From assembly GCF_022601875.1 (NCBI RefSeq), contig NZ_JAKVIP010000004.1, forward strand, positions 1 through 36,237: a stretch of DNA of 36,237 nucleotides, given 5' to 3'. The position numbers and the translations under genes were made by a program. Within the stretch, counting starts at the first letter, position 1. Each line of letters opens with the position of its first letter. Below are positions 1 to 7,998 of the stretch, in pieces. The notes under the pieces are model-generated. The model worked only from the letters and a program-made list of their open reading frames with translations. It had not been told where the DNA came from and ran no database searches. The DNA comes from Chryseobacterium sp. SSA4.19. Its GTDB lineage: Bacteria > Bacteroidota > Bacteroidia > Flavobacteriales > Weeksellaceae.

Positions 1-44
1 CAACTCTAAGATAGCTTTTTTAGAGATAATCTCAACAAAAAATT

Positions 45-81
45 GAGGCTGACCAAACTTTTTGGACAGCCTCTTTTTATT
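45..81. terminator. Bidirectional intrinsic terminator
   Basis: Arms 45-51 (GAGGCTG) and 67-73 (CAGCCTC) pair, and an inner stem of five pairs (53-57 with 61-65) leaves a three-base loop. It is followed by TTTTTATT on the plus strand and by a T tract on the minus strand as well, so it can end transcripts from both sides. The stop codon of the OsmC gene (77-79) lies in the tail of the hairpin. Confidence 0.8.
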
Positions 82-478
82 GATAAATGAATACCATAGT
101 TTGTACCAGATCCGGATGAAGGCTTTTCGCCACCGGACAATTATGTGCCGTTTCTTCTATAAAAGCTTTTTCTTCTTCTGAATATTCGCTTGAAAAAACA
201 AAGTTACATACAATCTCAGCAATTCTTCTTGGGCCTGCAGCCATAATTTTTTGCAGATTGCAGTATGCGCCTTCAATATTGATGTTTTTATCTTTTCCCA
301 AAATAGCAATGGTGGTCAAGGCACATTCGGCCAAAGAAGTTGCACACAGGTCCGTTGGAGAAAACTTTTCTCCTTTCCCGTGATTATCTGTCGGAGCATC
401 GCTTTCTATGACGGTTCCTGACTGTAAGTGTTCTGCAGAGCAACGCAAACCGCCTATATAGGTTACTTTTGATGTCAT
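77..478 (-). CDS. OsmC family protein
   Basis: A 133-residue protein of the OsmC/Ohr family. These proteins are cytoplasmic dimers, and many reduce organic hydroperoxides with two cysteines. The usual residues are visible: one Cys in the SPTDLCATSLAEC stretch near residue 45 and one in the NCPVAKSLHP motif near residue 114. The length matches the family. It is closer to the general OsmC/YhfA-type subgroup than to classical Ohr, so a peroxidase role is likely but not proven. It is transcribed alone, divergently from the secreted protein at 548, with a TATATTTG box about 55 bases upstream. The family assignment is firm and the substrate is unknown. Confidence 0.9.
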   Translation of the reverse strand: MTSKVTYIGGLRCSAEHLQSGTVIESDAPTDNHGKGEKFSPTDLCATSLAECALTTIAILGKDKNINIEGAYCNLQKIMAAGPRRIAEIVCNFVFSSEYSEEEKAFIEETAHNCPVAKSLHPDLVQTMVFIYQ

Positions 479-532
479 TATCTTAAAATTTAAAGTATTT
501 TATGTTACAAAGAAATTTTTCTTAAATTTAGT

Positions 533-540
533 CAAATATA
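533..540 (-). promoter_or_regulatory. -7 box TATATTTG for the OsmC gene
   Basis: Read on the minus strand this is TATATTTG, a perfect match to the Bacteroidetes -7 consensus TAnnTTTG, about 55 bases before the OsmC start. No clear -33 TTTG is seen at the expected distance. Confidence 0.5.
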
Positions 541-547
541 AACATCT

Positions 548-1078
548 ATGGTAAAATTCTTATTTTTATTATTGTGTTGGTTGGGTACTGCTGCCGGTAC
601 CGGTTCCCAGGAGCAGGAAGTAAAAAACTCCTTTAAAAAGTTTAATCAATCTTATCAGGCTCATAAAGACCACAGGAAAATTCCGCGAAGCATATTAAGT
701 GAACATTTACTCTTTTATATTGACTTGGCTCAAAAAAAGGAAAATCAATCTATCGAAAACGTTAAGCGGAGTGATTCTCCTACTGACAAGCCTGACATCA
801 TAGAAGGCGACGTGTTCAGCAGTTTATATGAAGGGTTTAATGAGTATAAAATTTTAAGCTGTACGATTAAAAATAACACTGCCCGATTAAAACTGGAATT
901 AAAAAACACGCATTTTAAACCTATTATCGTTTGGAATGACGACTGTATCCTCATCAAAGAAAAAGGAATTTGGAAGGTTGATAATTTTATATTCGGAAAA
1001 AAAGATAATGACGGTAAAAAAAATACTCAAAATATTTTCAGATCCTTCATGCACTTTGAACATCCACCAATAAAATAA
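548..1078 (+). CDS. Secreted protein of unknown function
   Basis: A 176-residue protein with an N-terminal signal peptide (hydrophobic stretch about residues 3-17, cleavage probably near the GTGSQ segment). The mature part is charged. Near residues 115-150 it has alternating strand-like segments ending in a GIWKVDNFIF motif, typical of NTF2-like/DUF3828-type small alpha+beta exported proteins, but the resemblance is only to the pattern. It is likely periplasmic. It stands alone, between the divergent OsmC gene and the convergent HMG-CoA lyase gene 13 bases downstream. I do not recognise a specific function. Confidence 0.75.
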   Translation: MVKFLFLLLCWLGTAAGTGSQEQEVKNSFKKFNQSYQAHKDHRKIPRSILSEHLLFYIDLAQKKENQSIENVKRSDSPTDKPDIIEGDVFSSLYEGFNEYKILSCTIKNNTARLKLELKNTHFKPIIVWNDDCILIKEKGIWKVDNFIFGKKDNDGKKNTQNIFRSFMHFEHPPIK

Positions 1079-1091
1079 TTTTTTACCTTAT

Positions 1092-1940
1092 TTAAAAATG
1101 AAAAATATCTTTTGCCCGGTTATATGAGCTTTCAAAATTTAACAGGTTAAGTGTATGTTCGGCTTTTTCTACACTCATAAAATTTATCACCTGTTCGGTG
1201 GGCATATTCCCTACCAGATCATCTTTGGCCATCGGACAGCCGCCGATTCCTTTGATGGCAGAATCATATCTTCTGCATCCTTTATCGTATGCTGCTTTAA
1301 GCTTTGAATAAGAATCCTCATAACGGTTGTGAAAATGGGCACCAAAATCTATTTCCGGATACTTTGAAGGAATCTTATCAAATAAGACAGAGATCGTTTC
1401 AGGTGTTGCCACTCCCGTAGTATCAGAAAGTAAGATATTTTTTATTGCTATTTCAGAAAAACGGTTTGCCCAAAAGTCTACATCCTGCCATTTCCACATT
1501 TCACCGTAAGGGTTTCCGAATGCCATTGAAAAGTAAATATTCAGTCCCTTTCCCTCGCTTTTTGTAAGTTCCAGCATTTTCACAATATCCACAAAAGCTT
1601 CCTCCTGATTTTTATTGGTATTCCGATGCTGAAAAGTTTCGGAAATAGAAAACGGAAATCCGATAATATCTACCGACTCATGTTTCAAAGCTTTTTCAGC
1701 GCCTCTGTAATTGGCTACAATGGCAGATATTTTCGTTTTGGAACGGGATCTATCGATATTTTCAGCAACCTCAGCAGAATCAGCCATCTGAGGAATTGCC
1801 TTTGGAGATACGAAGCTCAGACAATCTAAGACATCAAATCCTACATCCATTAAAGAATTGATGTAATCTATTTTTTGGCCTGTTGGGATAAATTCTCCCC
1901 AACCCTGCATGGCATCTCGTGGACATTCGGTAAGAAACAT
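1092..1940 (-). CDS. mvaB: Hydroxymethylglutaryl-CoA lyase
   Basis: This 282-residue protein should cleave HMG-CoA to acetoacetate and acetyl-CoA in the last step of leucine degradation. It has the TIM-barrel layout of the HMGL-like family: the N-terminal ECPRDAMQG active-site strand (Arg8, Asp9), the metal-binding HxH at His202/His204, and the family signature GIGGCPMAKDDLVGN with the catalytic Cys235. The EC-PRD form of the first motif differs slightly from the usual EVGPRDG but keeps the key Arg-Asp. The gene is monocistronic. A -7 box lies 20-27 bases upstream of the start, with a small palindrome just beyond it that may be an operator. Related barrels (homocitrate or isopropylmalate synthases) are longer and lack this Cys motif. 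Confidence 0.88.
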   Translation of the reverse strand: MFLTECPRDAMQGWGEFIPTGQKIDYINSLMDVGFDVLDCLSFVSPKAIPQMADSAEVAENIDRSRSKTKISAIVANYRGAEKALKHESVDIIGFPFSISETFQHRNTNKNQEEAFVDIVKMLELTKSEGKGLNIYFSMAFGNPYGEMWKWQDVDFWANRFSEIAIKNILLSDTTGVATPETISVLFDKIPSKYPEIDFGAHFHNRYEDSYSKLKAAYDKGCRRYDSAIKGIGGCPMAKDDLVGNMPTEQVINFMSVEKAEHTLNLLNFESSYNRAKDIFHF

Positions 1941-1959
1941 TGTTACTTTTTGATTTTTT

Positions 1960-1988
1960 CAAATATAATAAAACTAAACAATTTAGTT
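1960..1988 (-). promoter_or_regulatory. HMG-CoA lyase promoter with adjacent inverted repeat
   Basis: On the minus strand 1967-1960 reads TATATTTG, a perfect -7 box. Immediately upstream, 1972-1978 and 1982-1988 form a perfect seven-base inverted repeat (AACTAAA, spacer CAA, TTTAGTT). It sits between the -7 and the expected -33 position, where a repressor could act. The -7 call is solid; the operator role is inferred. Confidence 0.5.
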
Positions 1989-2233
1989 GACGCATCAGGC
2001 AAATGTATCATTATTTTGATTTTCAAATCTTTATAACCGATTTAAAAATTCAATTCCTGATATTGGATCTCAGATAAATTATTCCGGGCGGGAAAATACA
2101 GGTCAAAGCAGAGAACGCACGATGAACAGACTGTCATTACCTGACTTGTAGAGAGCATTACTATTGGGTCAAAATCATTTGGAAATAAGGACTGCTCCTC
2201 CCTAATAATACTTCTTATGAGCGAATTACATTG
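1989..2233. other. Intergenic stretch without a recognisable gene
   Basis: Together with the flanking promoters this is about 320 bases between mvaB and pepT. I see no open frame with a start codon, no tRNA and no strong hairpin. Only stop-interrupted frames of around 25 codons occur. Confidence 0.5.
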
Positions 2234-2241
2234 TATATTTG
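2234..2241 (+). promoter_or_regulatory. -7 box TATATTTG for pepT
   Basis: A perfect TAnnTTTG match 19 bases before the ATG at 2261. It places the transcript start near 2248 and so rules out the in-frame TTG at 2231 as the start codon. Confidence 0.6.
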
Positions 2242-2260
2242 CATAAAATTTATACGAATA

Positions 2261-3508
2261 ATGAACACAATAGAATTTAACCAGTTGTGGAAAGAAAAGT
2301 TACTGAACCGTTTTCTTACATATGTAAAAATATATTCAACCAGTGATGCAGAAAGTGAAACGACTCCTTCTACAGAGCGGCAGTGGGATATTGCCAGATA
2401 TATGGTTGAAGAACTTAAAACCATCGGTCTGGAAAATGTTTCAATAGATGACAACGGCTATATTATGGGATATGTGCCTTCCAACCTTGAAAATAATACA
2501 AAACCGACTATCGGATTTATTTCACATTATGATACTTCTCCGGATTTCAGTGGGGAAAATGTAAAACCGCAGGTTTGGGAAAATTATGACGGAAGCGATC
2601 TGGTTTTAAACCAGGCAACAGGATTTACTTTATCGCCTTCAAAATTTGAAAGCCTAAAACAATATATCGGTCAGACATTAATTACCACAGACGGAAATAC
2701 CCTTCTGGGCGCCGATGACAAAGCCGGCTGTGCAGAAATTGTAACAGCTGCTGAATATTTAATTGCCCACCCGGAAATCAAGCACGGAAGAATTGCGGTA
2801 GGCTTTACGCCCGATGAGGAAATCGGAAGAGGAGCACATAAGTTCGATGTTGCAAAATTTGGGGCAGAATTCGCCTATACAATGGACGGAAGCGAAGTAG
2901 GAGAATTGGAATATGAAAATTTCAATGCGGCAGGTGCTGTTGTAAAAATCCACGGATTGAGTGTTCACCCGGGATATGCTTATGGCAAAATGATTAATGC
3001 CGCTTTATTGGCTTCTGAATTTGCACAGATGCTCCCGGCAAATGAAACTCCGGCCACCACGAAAGGTTTTGACGGGTTCTACCACTTAATGGATTTAAAT
3101 GCTGATATTTCTGAAGCTAAACTTCAATACATCATCCGTGATCACGATGCTGATAAATTTGAGGCAAGGAAAAAATTCATGGAAGAAAAAGTAGCTGAAT
3201 TTAATCAAAAACATGGTGCCGGCACTGCTGAAGTTGAGATTAAAGAACAATACAGAAATATGAAACAGCAGTTTGAAGGCAAAATGTACATCATTGATAT
3301 TGCTGCAGAAGCAATGAAAGAAGCCGGGATTGAACCTAAAATAAAAGCTATCCGGGGAGGAACAGATGGAGCCCAGCTGTCTTATATGGGACTTCCGTGC
3401 CCGAATATTTTTGCGGGAGGCATGAATTTCCACGGACCTTATGAATATGTAGCATTGGAAAGTATGGAAAAAGCAGTCGAAGTGATTGTTAATATCGTGA
3501 AGGCTTAA
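2261..3508 (+). CDS. pepT: Peptidase T (tripeptide aminopeptidase)
   Basis: A 415-residue cytoplasmic zinc aminopeptidase (M20 family) that removes the N-terminal residue from tripeptides. Metal and catalytic residues are visible in order: His89 and Asp91 in SHYDTSPDFSG, Asp152/Asp153 in LGADDKAG, Glu186/Glu187 in TPDEEIGRG, the Asp of YTMDGSEVGELE, and a C-terminal His in MNFHGPYE. The IRGGTDGAQLSYMGLPCPN block is also characteristic of PepT. I chose ATG 2261 because the -7 box lies just upstream of it; an in-frame TTG at 2231 would begin inside the promoter region. The gene is monocistronic and ends in a strong terminator. Assignment is confident. Confidence 0.94.
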   Translation: MNTIEFNQLWKEKLLNRFLTYVKIYSTSDAESETTPSTERQWDIARYMVEELKTIGLENVSIDDNGYIMGYVPSNLENNTKPTIGFISHYDTSPDFSGENVKPQVWENYDGSDLVLNQATGFTLSPSKFESLKQYIGQTLITTDGNTLLGADDKAGCAEIVTAAEYLIAHPEIKHGRIAVGFTPDEEIGRGAHKFDVAKFGAEFAYTMDGSEVGELEYENFNAAGAVVKIHGLSVHPGYAYGKMINAALLASEFAQMLPANETPATTKGFDGFYHLMDLNADISEAKLQYIIRDHDADKFEARKKFMEEKVAEFNQKHGAGTAEVEIKEQYRNMKQQFEGKMYIIDIAAEAMKEAGIEPKIKAIRGGTDGAQLSYMGLPCPNIFAGGMNFHGPYEYVALESMEKAVEVIVNIVKA

Positions 3509-3549
3509 TGACTGCCTGATCAATAAGAAATCAAATACATCAGATAATA

Positions 3550-3577
3550 AAAGCCCGGCATCCGCCGGGCTTTATTT
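3550..3577 (+). terminator. Intrinsic terminator after pepT
   Basis: A ten-pair perfect stem (3550-3559 with 3564-3573, core AAGCCCGGC) with loop ATCC, followed by a T-rich tail. Confidence 0.85.
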
Positions 3578-3673
3578 ATTCATATCGTCAATTTTATCAA
3601 TTATTCATTTAATTTAAATCATTATATTGATAATTTCATTATATTCAACACTTTAAATCACAAATTTTATATC

Positions 3674-3922
3674 ATGAAAAACATCAGAAAACTTGTAAGA
3701 AAAGATTTGTCAACCATTCTTGGTGGAATTAATGGCTGCCATAGCAACGGAGATTCAGCATATTGCTGGACAGACTGTGAATGCAGTTTCGGTAAGGCAT
3801 GCGAAATGAACGATGACGGAAATCCAGGCTCCTGTGTTGCTGTAGGTGGTGGCCCGGGCGGCGGCGGCGGTTATTGCCCTCCCGGAGATCCCAGATGCAC
3901 TGAACAGCCTGAACCTTATTAA
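3674..3922 (+). CDS. Cysteine-rich peptide with double-glycine leader
   Basis: An 82-residue precursor. Residues 1-18 form a bacteriocin-type leader (KLVRKDLSTILGG) ending in Gly17-Gly18, the cleavage site used by C39-peptidase ABC exporters. The mature part (19-82) holds eight cysteines (22, 31, 35, 37, 43, 54, 68, 75), a run of glycines with one proline at 58-66, and a Pro-rich end. Such 'bacteriocin-like' orphan peptides recur in Chryseobacterium, and their function is not established. No modification enzyme, exporter or immunity gene lies nearby, so processing would depend on genes elsewhere. A second peptide with the same leader type is at 10298. The even cysteine count suggests disulfides after export; antimicrobial activity is only inferred. 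Confidence 0.75.
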   Translation: MKNIRKLVRKDLSTILGGINGCHSNGDSAYCWTDCECSFGKACEMNDDGNPGSCVAVGGGPGGGGGYCPPGDPRCTEQPEPY

Positions 3923-3942
3923 AAAAATGATATTTATTATCA

Positions 3943-3974
3943 AAAGCCCTGTCAGTGAAGCACTGACAGGCTTG
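3943..3974. terminator. Hairpin between convergent genes
   Basis: Arms around 3943-3957 and 3961-3974 pair over about 14 bases with one bulged C (core CTGTCAGTG/CACTGACAG) and a three-base loop. It lies between the peptide gene and the end of thiL and can serve both, although the T tails are weak. Confidence 0.65.
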
Positions 3975-3997
3975 TATTATTGCATAATATACTTAAA

Positions 3998-5059
3998 TTA
4001 CAGCTGTTGATTCCCCAGAAAAGCATCCCAGCCCTGTGCGGTTAATGCTACCAATTGATTAGATCCTCTGGCCACCATAAAATTCCCTTCTTCTTTTTCA
4101 ACGGCATGCCCGATAATGGAAAAATCCGGATGGTTTCTCATTTTTTCGAAGTCATTAGGAGCAATGGTAAATAACAACTCATAATCTTCACCTCCGCTTA
4201 ATGCTGCCATCACAGGATTTAAATTAAATTCATCCGCGGTGGTAATCGTTAAATTATCCATCGGAACCTTGTCTTCATATAGTCTGAAGCCCACATTGGA
4301 CTGATCAGAAAGATGCAGGATTTCCGAAGCCAGGCCATCTGAAATATCAATCATTGAGGTTGGCTTGATATCCAGCTGTTCCAGAATTCCTTTCACATCA
4401 GTTCTTGCTTCAGGTTTCAGCTGTCTTTCAAGGATGTAGTCGTAGCCTTCCATTTCAGGCTGCATATTGGGGTCGGCTAAGAATACCGCATGTTCCCTTT
4501 CCAGAATCTGAAGTCCCATATAGGCACCTCCCAGATCTCCGCTTACAACCAGCAGATCATTCGGCTTTGCACCACTTCTTTTAACAATATCTTCTTCATT
4601 CTCAAGCCCTATAGCAGTAATGCTCATGACAAGCCCTGCATTGGAACTTGTTGTATCGCCTCCGATCAGATCAATATTATACCGGGTACATGCTGCCTGA
4701 ATCCCGGAATAAATCTCTTCCAAAGCCTCTACCGGAAAACGGTTGGATACAGCCAGGGAAACCAGAATCTGTGTTGGCGTGGCATTCATGGCCGCAACAT
4801 CACTAAGGTTAACGACAACCGCCTTGTAACCTAAATGCTTCAACGGGACATATCCTAAATTGAAATGGACACCTTCAGCCAAAACATCAGTTGTAAGGAT
4901 TACTTTCTTACCGTCAGGATTAATCACTGCTGCGTCATCTCCCACTCCCAGCTCCGAGGATGCATTGGAAAGAGGAAAATGTTCTGTTAAATGTTTAATT
5001 AAACCAAATTCTCCCAGTTTAGAGATCGGTGTTAATTCCTGTTCTTTATCTTCAAACAT
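3998..5059 (-). CDS. thiL: Thiamine-monophosphate kinase
   Basis: A 353-residue enzyme that phosphorylates thiamine monophosphate to the active cofactor thiamine diphosphate, using ATP. It belongs to the PurM/AIR-synthase-like fold. Visible signatures are the N-terminal ELGVGDDAAV (Asp41, Asp42, Mg/ATP site), TTDVLAEGVHF (Asp58), LSDVAAMNATP, LIGGDTTSS near residue 137 and DISDGLASE plus LSGGEDYELLFT in the C-terminal half. Length fits the flavobacterial form. The thioesterase gene lies 80 bases upstream on the same strand with a palindromic repeat in between, so co-transcription is possible but not certain. No thi biosynthesis genes are in the window. Confidence 0.93.
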   Translation of the reverse strand: MFEDKEQELTPISKLGEFGLIKHLTEHFPLSNASSELGVGDDAAVINPDGKKVILTTDVLAEGVHFNLGYVPLKHLGYKAVVVNLSDVAAMNATPTQILVSLAVSNRFPVEALEEIYSGIQAACTRYNIDLIGGDTTSSNAGLVMSITAIGLENEEDIVKRSGAKPNDLLVVSGDLGGAYMGLQILEREHAVFLADPNMQPEMEGYDYILERQLKPEARTDVKGILEQLDIKPTSMIDISDGLASEILHLSDQSNVGFRLYEDKVPMDNLTITTADEFNLNPVMAALSGGEDYELLFTIAPNDFEKMRNHPDFSIIGHAVEKEEGNFMVARGSNQLVALTAQGWDAFLGNQQL

Positions 5060-5082
5060 AACTTTAAAATAATTGATTGTTG

Positions 5083-5143
5083 ATAAATGATAAATGATTT
5101 ATGATAGTTGTCAATCCTCATTTACCGCTTATCATTTATTTAA
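5083..5143. repeat. AT-rich palindromic intergenic repeat
   Basis: Contains tandem GATAAATGATAAATGAT followed about 30 bases later by TTATCATTTATT, so ATAAATGATAA-type arms can pair imperfectly around a less AT-rich centre. A similar element lies at 18751-18801. It separates thiL from the thioesterase gene. Confidence 0.5.
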
Positions 5144-5631
5144 TTAAATAGGGCCGGATCTATATTCTCCGGACGGAAAGGCAGCTTCTTAAAATCCTCT
5201 CTTGTCAATAAAACAGTCTCGGCAGATTTATATTTATTTATCGCTTCTACCACATCATCCGGCGGCGTTGTCATTTTTCTCAGCATAGTATCGATCCAGA
5301 CCCCGGTAGCTTCAGCCGTGGCACAATGTTCTCCCTGCGGAGTATAGAATTTATGTAAAAAGCGGTAAATGGAACAATCTTCAGCACATGCGTCAATTTC
5401 AAGGCTTACAATAACCGTCTGGTCTGCAAATATTTCCTTGAAAAAAGAAAACCTTTCATGCATGATCACAGGGCCGATTCCCCACCGGCTCATCTGGGTC
5501 ACGCCCATTTTTTCCTGCTTCATAAAAGCCATTCTGGTTTGCGCACAATACTGTACATAAGATGAGTTTGCTAAATGTTTGTTGGCATCAAGATCACTCC
5601 AACGAACTTCGAATTTATGGTAAAAAATCAT
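5140..5631 (-). CDS. Acyl-CoA thioesterase (hotdog fold)
   Basis: A 163-residue protein of the 4HBT/YbgC-FadM type, expected to hydrolyse acyl-CoA or acyl-ACP thioesters in the cytoplasm. The N-terminal RWSDLDANKHLANSSYVQY block (residues 9-27) is the hotdog active-site region, with the catalytic-type Asp of the D-x-D-x-N-x-H pattern. The central segment with VIMHERFSFFKE and the strand rich in TATGVWIDT complete the fold. The length is slightly longer than YbgC. It lies upstream of thiL on the same strand and is divergent from the flavoprotein gene at 5745. A TAATTTTG box is 38-45 bases upstream. The exact substrate cannot be read from the sequence. Confidence 0.85.
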   Translation of the reverse strand: MIFYHKFEVRWSDLDANKHLANSSYVQYCAQTRMAFMKQEKMGVTQMSRWGIGPVIMHERFSFFKEIFADQTVIVSLEIDACAEDCSIYRFLHKFYTPQGEHCATAEATGVWIDTMLRKMTTPPDDVVEAINKYKSAETVLLTREDFKKLPFRPENIDPALFN

Positions 5632-5668
5632 TTGTCAATCGGTTTTAGTAGCATTAAATTATATTCTT

Positions 5669-5676
5669 CAAAATTA
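5669..5676 (-). promoter_or_regulatory. -7 box TAATTTTG for the thioesterase gene
   Basis: On the minus strand the bases read TAATTTTG, a perfect TAnnTTTG, 38 bases before the start codon. No -33 box is evident. Confidence 0.45.
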
Positions 5677-5703
5677 CTCAAATAAGATGGTTTATAAAAA
5701 TTG

Positions 5704-5711
5704 TAGTTTTG
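5704..5711 (+). promoter_or_regulatory. -7 box TAGTTTTG for the flavoprotein operon
   Basis: A perfect TAnnTTTG match 33 bases before the ATG at 5745, facing away from the thioesterase promoter. Confidence 0.5.
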
Positions 5712-5744
5712 CAAAAATAATCTTGAGCATAAGATTAAATCATT

Positions 5745-6947
5745 ATGAAACAAATTATTATTATCGGTGGCGGGGCGGCAGGATTTTTCTGTGCCTCGAA
5801 CCTTGACGAAGCCAAATATAAAATTACGATCCTCGAACAGAATTCGGATGTCCTTCAGAAAGTGAAAATTTCAGGGGGCGGAAGGTGCAATGTTACCCAT
5901 GCCTGCTTTGATCCCAGAGAGTTGGTTCAGTTCTATCCGCGTGGAAATAAGGAACTCCTGAGTGTTTTTACCAAATTTCAGCCCGGAGACATGATGGATT
6001 GGTTGGAACAGCGGAATGTTGCATTAAAAATAGAGAATGACAACCGTATTTTTCCTGAAAGCAATTCTTCACAAACTATTATCAATAGTTTTTTACATGA
6101 AATTCAGAAGAAAAATATTGAAGTTCAAACAAAATGTTCCGTAAAGGAAATTGAAAAAGCGGAAGAAAGATATATTGTAAAGACAGGTTTAGGCGATTTT
6201 GAAGCTGATTTTGTGATTTATACCACCGGAAGTTCTCCAAAATCGTTGAAGATGATTGGGGATTTAGGACATAAGATTATCGATCTCGTTCCATCCCTTT
6301 TCACTTTTAATATTAAAGATGATTTGCTGAAAGATTTGGCAGGAACAAGTTTTGAGATGGCTGAAACATCGATTCCTACACTAAAAACGGAAGAAAGCGG
6401 CCCTATGATGATTACGCATTGGGGACTTTCAGGTCCTGCCATTCTAAAAATTTCAGCCTGGGAAGCAGTAAATCTGGCAAAAATAAAATATAACTTCGAG
6501 GTGGTGGTGAATTTTATTTCCAAAGATATTGATGAAGCCGAAGAGCTCTTCCATGATTTCAGGCAATCAAACCCGAAAAAAACCATCGGACAATCAAAGA
6601 TTTTTGATATTACTAACCGTTTCTGGCAGAGGGTTCTGCAGGTTTCAAAAATTGATTTGAATAAACAGGTTGCTCAGATCTCTGGAAAAGAAATGCAGAC
6701 CATTTTAGAAAATTTATGTAAAAAGAAATTCAACGTCACCGGAAAATCGACTTTTAAAGATGAATTTGTAACCGCCGGAGGTGTTGATTTAAAGGAAATT
6801 AACTTTAAAAATATGTCTTCGAAAATTTTACCCGATTTTTACGTTGCCGGAGAAGTGCTGAATATTGATGCGGTGACAGGCGGTTTTAATTTTCAGGCGT
6901 GCTGGAGTGAAGCGTGGCTGATTGCTCAGGATTTGAATAATTTATAA
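5745..6947 (+). CDS. BaiN/HI0933-type FAD-dependent flavoprotein
   Basis: A 400-residue NAD(P)/FAD-dependent oxidoreductase of the HI0933/BaiN (TIGR00275) family. The Rossmann FAD motif is at residues 5-16 (IIIIGGGAAGFF), the family hallmark KISGGGRCNVTH is at 41-52, and the C-terminal FAD signature is VAGEVLNIDAVTGGFNFQ. Relatives include BaiN, linked to bile-acid dehydroxylation in clostridia; the reaction in flavobacteria is unknown. It is cytosolic with no signal peptide. It is the first gene of a tight run with a TonB-domain protein (9-base gap), a DUF2306 protein (4-base gap) and a YARHG lipoprotein (overlap), although these look functionally unrelated. Confidence 0.88.
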   Translation: MKQIIIIGGGAAGFFCASNLDEAKYKITILEQNSDVLQKVKISGGGRCNVTHACFDPRELVQFYPRGNKELLSVFTKFQPGDMMDWLEQRNVALKIENDNRIFPESNSSQTIINSFLHEIQKKNIEVQTKCSVKEIEKAEERYIVKTGLGDFEADFVIYTTGSSPKSLKMIGDLGHKIIDLVPSLFTFNIKDDLLKDLAGTSFEMAETSIPTLKTEESGPMMITHWGLSGPAILKISAWEAVNLAKIKYNFEVVVNFISKDIDEAEELFHDFRQSNPKKTIGQSKIFDITNRFWQRVLQVSKIDLNKQVAQISGKEMQTILENLCKKKFNVTGKSTFKDEFVTAGGVDLKEINFKNMSSKILPDFYVAGEVLNIDAVTGGFNFQACWSEAWLIAQDLNNL

Positions 6948-6956
6948 TAAACAATC

Positions 6957-7355
6957 ATGAATAAATTATTAATTTTACTTCTACTGATTATTTCTGTCAC
7001 AACATTCTCTCAAGAGGGTATTTTATCTAATCAAAAAAACGGGAAAGTTAATACTATTTATGATAGTATTTATCCCGAAGGAAGACACAATTTCAGACAG
7101 AAATTTTATGAAATTTTTGCCCGGAATAAAGTTAATGGAAAAGGAATAACAAAATCCGAAGCCACATTCATTGTTACCTCAGAAGGAAAGATTACGGATA
7201 TAAAAGCAACCGGAATAAACATTTCTATGAATAATGAAATGGAACGGACAATTAAAGAAATGGCTCGGTTCAGATGGAACCCGAAAGAACTAAACGGTAA
7301 ACCCGTTGATTCTAAATACAGCTTCCCCATTACAATAACTTTTGTAGAAGATTAG
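6957..7355 (+). CDS. Periplasmic TonB C-terminal-domain protein
   Basis: A 132-residue exported protein with a signal peptide (residues 1-18, ending near TTFSQ). The rest (about 55-132) resembles a stand-alone TonB C-terminal domain: a strand like SEATFIVTSEGKITDIKA, a helix with NNEMERTIKEMARF, then the typical RWNPKELNGKPVDSKYSFPITITF end. It lacks the transmembrane anchor and Pro-rich spacer of a true TonB, so it is unlikely to transduce energy by itself. Such orphan domains are common in Flavobacteriia and their role is not known. It is translated 9 bases after the flavoprotein gene, in the same operon. Confidence 0.78.
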   Translation: MNKLLILLLLIISVTTFSQEGILSNQKNGKVNTIYDSIYPEGRHNFRQKFYEIFARNKVNGKGITKSEATFIVTSEGKITDIKATGINISMNNEMERTIKEMARFRWNPKELNGKPVDSKYSFPITITFVED

Positions 7356-7359
7356 TAAA

Positions 7360-7998
7360 ATGTTTTTGATCAAAAAAAATATTTCGGACTTCTTAAAAAT
7401 CCTTCTCATCGTCGGATTTGCATATTTCTTTTGGCTGATGCTTAAAATCACGTTGGAATATATTCCATTGAGACCTGATGTCAGTTTTTTAATGATCAAA
7501 CAAACAGAAGTTATCGAAAGACCGGAATATCTTTACTTCTTCTACACGCATGTTTACACCAGTATTTTTGTTTTGTTGATTGGATTTTTAGCCATCCTAA
7601 GAAAAGATTTCGGGTTAAAAAATTTCCATAGAAATGCAGGAAAGGTTTATATTTTTCTGATTTTACTTTTCTCCGCTCCTTCTGGAATCTACATGGGAAT
7701 TTTTGCCAATGGCGGAATTTCATCTAAAATTTCTTTTGTAATCTTGGGTTGTTTTTGGTGGTTTTCAACATATAAAGCATATCAATTAGCACGACAGAAA
7801 AAATTTAAAGAACACAAACAATGGATGTGGCGAAGTTTTACATTAACAATTTCTGCTATTACATTGAGAATGTGGAAAGTAATTATTGTATATTTATTTC
7901 ACCCAAATCCGATGGATGTTTACCAAATCATTGCATGGCTGGGTTGGGTTCCAAATATCCTATTAATTGAATATTTAATCGCAAAAAAAATTATATGA
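7360..7998 (+). CDS. DUF2306 membrane protein
   Basis: A 212-residue inner-membrane protein with about five or six predicted helices (roughly 13-31, 61-81, 92-112, 120-140, 155-175, 185-205). The HRNAGKVYIF segment near residue 90 and KFKEHKQWMWRSFTLT near residue 150 are typical of DUF2306, a family related in pattern to small heme-binding or quinone-linked membrane proteins. Histidines in these motifs could bind a cofactor, which is an inference. It starts 4 bases after the TonB-domain gene and overlaps the next gene by four bases (ATGA), so it is translationally coupled. Its function is unknown. Confidence 0.8.
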   Translation: MFLIKKNISDFLKILLIVGFAYFFWLMLKITLEYIPLRPDVSFLMIKQTEVIERPEYLYFFYTHVYTSIFVLLIGFLAILRKDFGLKNFHRNAGKVYIFLILLFSAPSGIYMGIFANGGISSKISFVILGCFWWFSTYKAYQLARQKKFKEHKQWMWRSFTLTISAITLRMWKVIIVYLFHPNPMDVYQIIAWLGWVPNILLIEYLIAKKII

